From positions 2,116,584 through 2,180,583 of the forward strand of contig JAQFVV010012499.1 in assembly GCA_028023455.1 (NCBI GenBank): 64,000 nt of DNA. Direction: 5' to 3'. Position numbers and translations under genes: made by a program. Under the pieces are notes generated by a model, which saw nothing but the letters and a program-made list of their open reading frames with translations, ran no database searches and was not told where the DNA came from. The stretch is from Epiperipatus broadwayi. Its lineage: Eukaryota; Onychophora; Udeonychophora; Euonychophora; Peripatidae. This document shows, in pieces, positions 62,061 through 64,000 of this stretch. Within the stretch, counting starts at the first letter, position 1. Each line of letters starts with the position of its first letter.

Positions 62061-63275
62061 TTGGCTAGAGCTGAGATTTGTAATATTTTTAAAAAAGCTA
62101 AGCTTCCTAAAAATAATATTTCAAAGAAAGAAAGACAAGCATTAAATAATATAAAATTGGACAAATCAATTGTTGTACTTCCAACTGATAAAGGTAATGC
62201 CACAGTTGTAATGGATCATGACATTTACCATAATAAAATTTTAGATCTGCTTAATGATAAAACTTATAAACTATCAAAAAGAGATCATACTACGTATTTG
62301 GAAAAAACAACAAAAGCTATTATTAATAAATCACCTATTGAAACAGAGATAAAAAATAAAATAATCCCTCATGAAAAATCTTGTGTCTGTCCAAAATTTT
62401 ATGGACTTCCAAAAATTCACAAACCAGATACCTCCCCTTTGTCCAATAGTAAGTGCAATAGGTTCTCCAACTCATATTTTAGCCAGATATTTATCGTATT
62501 TCATTAAACCTACAATCCCATCTATTAAATCATATATTAAAAACTCTCTTCATTTTATTTCTGTTTTAAAAAGTTTAAAAATTAATGCTAATGATATTCT
62601 GGTCAGTTTTGATGTTGTGTCTTTGTTTACAAACATTCCAATTGATGAAGCTTTAAATATAATCCCACAACATTGCAATTTACCAGACCATATTATTGCT
62701 TTAATTAAACATTGTCTCTTAAATACATATTTTGTATACAATTGACAGCATTACAGACAAGTTTTTGGTACTCCTATTGGCTCACCTATCTCAGGAGTAA
62801 TAGCTGATTTATTCATGGAATATATAGAAACTCGTGCTTTAGAATCATCATTTTTAAAACCTCTCATTTGGCTCAGATACATAGATGACACTTTTGTCAT
62901 ATGGCAATATGGAAAAAAATAAATTAGATGATTTTTTCTTACATTTAAATAATATGCATCATCATATTAAATTTACAATGGAGACGGAGTCTGATGGAAA
63001 ACTCCCTTTTCTTGATGTTTTCGTCACCAGAGCACCAAATATCTTATCTTTTTCTATTTACAGAAAGGATACACACAGACAGATATTTGCATTTCCATTC
63101 TCATCATCACCCAACTCAGATAGTTTCTGTAGCCAAAACTCTTTTAAATAGAGCAATTAACCTTTCGGATGAGACACATCTGAAAAAAGAAATAAATCAT
63201 ATTAATAGTGTTTTATAAGCAAATAGTTATAATTACAAATTTATAAAAAAAAGCCTTATTTCAAGCCCAAAATAG
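62061..63275 (+). pseudogene. Penelope-like reverse transcriptase, plus copy, broken
   Basis: 62061-62440 reads ARAEICNIFKKAKLPKNN, VLPTDKGNATVVMDHD and YGLPKIHKPDT. It shifts frame near 62430, continues as NANDILVSFDVVSLFTNIPI (motif A), meets a TGA at about 62744 and then has GTPIGSPISGVIADLF and RYIDDTFVIW in frame until an extra-base frameshift at the A-run near 62915. KLPFLDVFVTR follows. All RT motifs are present but spread over at least four frame segments. KGNATVV just before the RT core replaces the palindrome seen in the minus copy. Confidence 0.88.
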
Positions 63276-63294
63276 ATAAAATAGGAAACAAAAA

Positions 63295-63780
63295 GATGAT
63301 AAATCAGCTATTAGGATTTGTGTTCCATATGTAAAAGGAACTACAGACAGTATCGGACGTATATTAAAACGCTATAATATAGATACAGCATTTTCTGCTC
63401 ATCGAAAGATCAGAAATATAATAACCAAACCTAAGGATTCAATCCCTTTTGAATCTCATGGTGTCTACCAAATCTCATGTAAAAATTGTAAAGCTTCTTA
63501 CATAGGTATGAGTAATCGACACATCAGTGTTAGGAGAGATGAGCATGCTAATGCAGTTAAACAACACTCATCATCATCAGCACTCTCACTCCATACTATA
63601 GATTCAGGTCATAAAATTGATTTTTCTAGTACCAGGATCATATCCAGATGTGATAATCTCTACCAATGCAAAATTAGAGAAGCCATTGAGATACTTAAAA
63701 GGCCAGATTGTATCAATAAGCGAGATGATACATGCAAACTTCCTCCTATTTGGAAAGATTTTTTTAAAAAACATTCCTAA
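63295..63780 (+). CDS. GIY-YIG endonuclease domain, plus PLE (intact frame)
   Basis: A 162-codon open frame in the -1 phase relative to the RT. It contains ICVPYVKGTTDSIGRILKRY, the GVYQISCKNCKASYIGMSNR signature, SVRRDEHANAV and REAIEILKRPD, ending in KDFFKKHS. Key positions of the fold are visible: Tyr of GVY, Tyr of YIG, Arg and His in RRDEH, Glu in REAIEI. The Cys pair (SCKNC) just after GVY is the CxxC-like spacing often seen in PLE endonucleases. The only ATG in the window of this frame is at 63508, downstream of the catalytic signature. The domain would therefore be made only by fusion to the RT, through frameshifting or from an unmutated parent. Confidence 0.88.
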   Translation, partial: DDKSAIRICVPYVKGTTDSIGRILKRYNIDTAFSAHRKIRNIITKPKDSIPFESHGVYQISCKNCKASYIGMSNRHISVRRDEHANAVKQHSSSSALSLHTIDSGHKIDFSSTRIISRCDNLYQCKIREAIEILKRPDCINKRDDTCKLPPIWKDFFKKHS

Positions 63781-63873
63781 ATTTAACATTTTTTGCTATT
63801 GGTGGAATTTTAACATTTTATTCAAATCAGTAATTGTAGTGCCTCTACAACCGTCTTTCTACCTTTTATAACT

Positions 63874-63909
63874 CTGTGGATGGCTTGTGTGACCAAGTCG
63901 AAACGTCAG
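63874..63909 (+). ncRNA. Hammerhead-like motif, 3' pseudo-LTR of plus PLE
   Basis: Identical to the copy at 61345-61380, followed by TATATTAATATTAAAAG and the ATG of the next tandem unit. Confidence 0.45.
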
Positions 63910-63938
63910 TATATTAATATTAAAAGTTTTTAACACGG

Positions 63939-64000
63939 ATGAACCCGCAAAATATGTATTTTATATATTTAACCCGTGCAAATCTTCGTTTTAACATATA
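63939..64000 (+). CDS. Start of a further tandem PLE ORF, cut by window end
   Basis: ATGAACCCGCAAAATATG begins the same N-terminal ORF as at 61410 and 60665 and runs open to about the window edge. Only some 20 codons are visible, so whether a full third copy follows is unknown. Confidence 0.7.
   Translation, partial: MNPQNMYFIYLTRANLRFNI

Larger units (their letters stand above)
60986..64000 (+). mobile_element. Penelope-like retroelement, plus-strand copy with pseudo-LTRs
   Basis: It joins the minus copy head to head at about 60986. The 5' pseudo-LTR (60986-61409) starts within GIY-YIG coding sequence (GTTGCATCAGTGTTAGGAG). The ORF starts at ATG 61410 and runs through the N-terminal part, RT and GIY-YIG to 63780, then a 3' untranslated part. 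At 63939 another copy begins (ATGAACCCGCAAAATATG), continuing out of the window, so this is the tandem pseudo-LTR arrangement. Several frameshifts and stops inactivate the N-terminal and RT parts; the endonuclease frame is intact. Identity with the minus copy is about 95%. Confidence 0.9.

Overview
The window is very AT-rich non-coding DNA from a eukaryote, almost certainly an invertebrate animal. It has long (TA)n and (TAA)n tracts, LINE, Penelope-like and LTR retroelement remnants and tRNA-like SINEs. No convincing host gene is present, and there is no operon-like or prokaryotic structure. The species cannot be fixed from this sequence. An AT-rich mollusc, chelicerate or cnidarian would all fit.

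Layout. 1.7-5.0 kb: a long inverted repeat around a (TAA)n tract, with a third copy at 57.3-58.1 kb. 5.5-6.0 kb: 5'-truncated LINE end. 8.0-12.8 kb: tRNA-like palindromic repeats (family D) split by a 2.9 kb TGTAAC...TTACA-bounded element (family C) that went into their (TA)n tract. 13.1-13.6 kb: ~84-88 bp periodic repeats that may be a decayed C2H2 zinc-finger array. 13.76-15.62 kb: a 396 bp unit, three direct copies facing two inverted ones. 15.65-15.9 kb: tRNA-derived SINE. 18.25 kb: MITE. 20.1-27.25 kb: a broken Gypsy-like LTR retrotransposon (gag, protease, start of RT, two LTR segments). 27.27-31.19 kb: second family C element, carrying a nested 0.73 kb foldback. 31.3-44 kb: mostly featureless AT-rich DNA with a LINE relic at 36.1-37.2 kb and a 92 bp foldback derivative at 39.88 kb. 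44.0-49.3 kb: a run of four different palindromic repeats. 50.4-57.3 kb: old repeat remnants and a decayed LINE. 58.09-64.0 kb: two head-to-head Penelope-like elements (PLEs) plus the start of a third.

The PLE pair is the best-supported coding content. It has an RT with a YIDD box and a GIY-YIG endonuclease, lying in a -1 frame relative to the RT in both copies, flanked by pseudo-LTRs. The pseudo-LTRs carry a hammerhead-ribozyme-like motif whose catalytic box is altered in all four copies.

The most striking global property is fold-back architecture: at least nine unrelated inverted repeats, several with the flank or arm end duplicated in the loop. One foldback family occurs in three sizes (1070, 392 and 92 bp), each with 13-14 bp target duplications. 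All assignments come from reading the sequence; no database search was possible.
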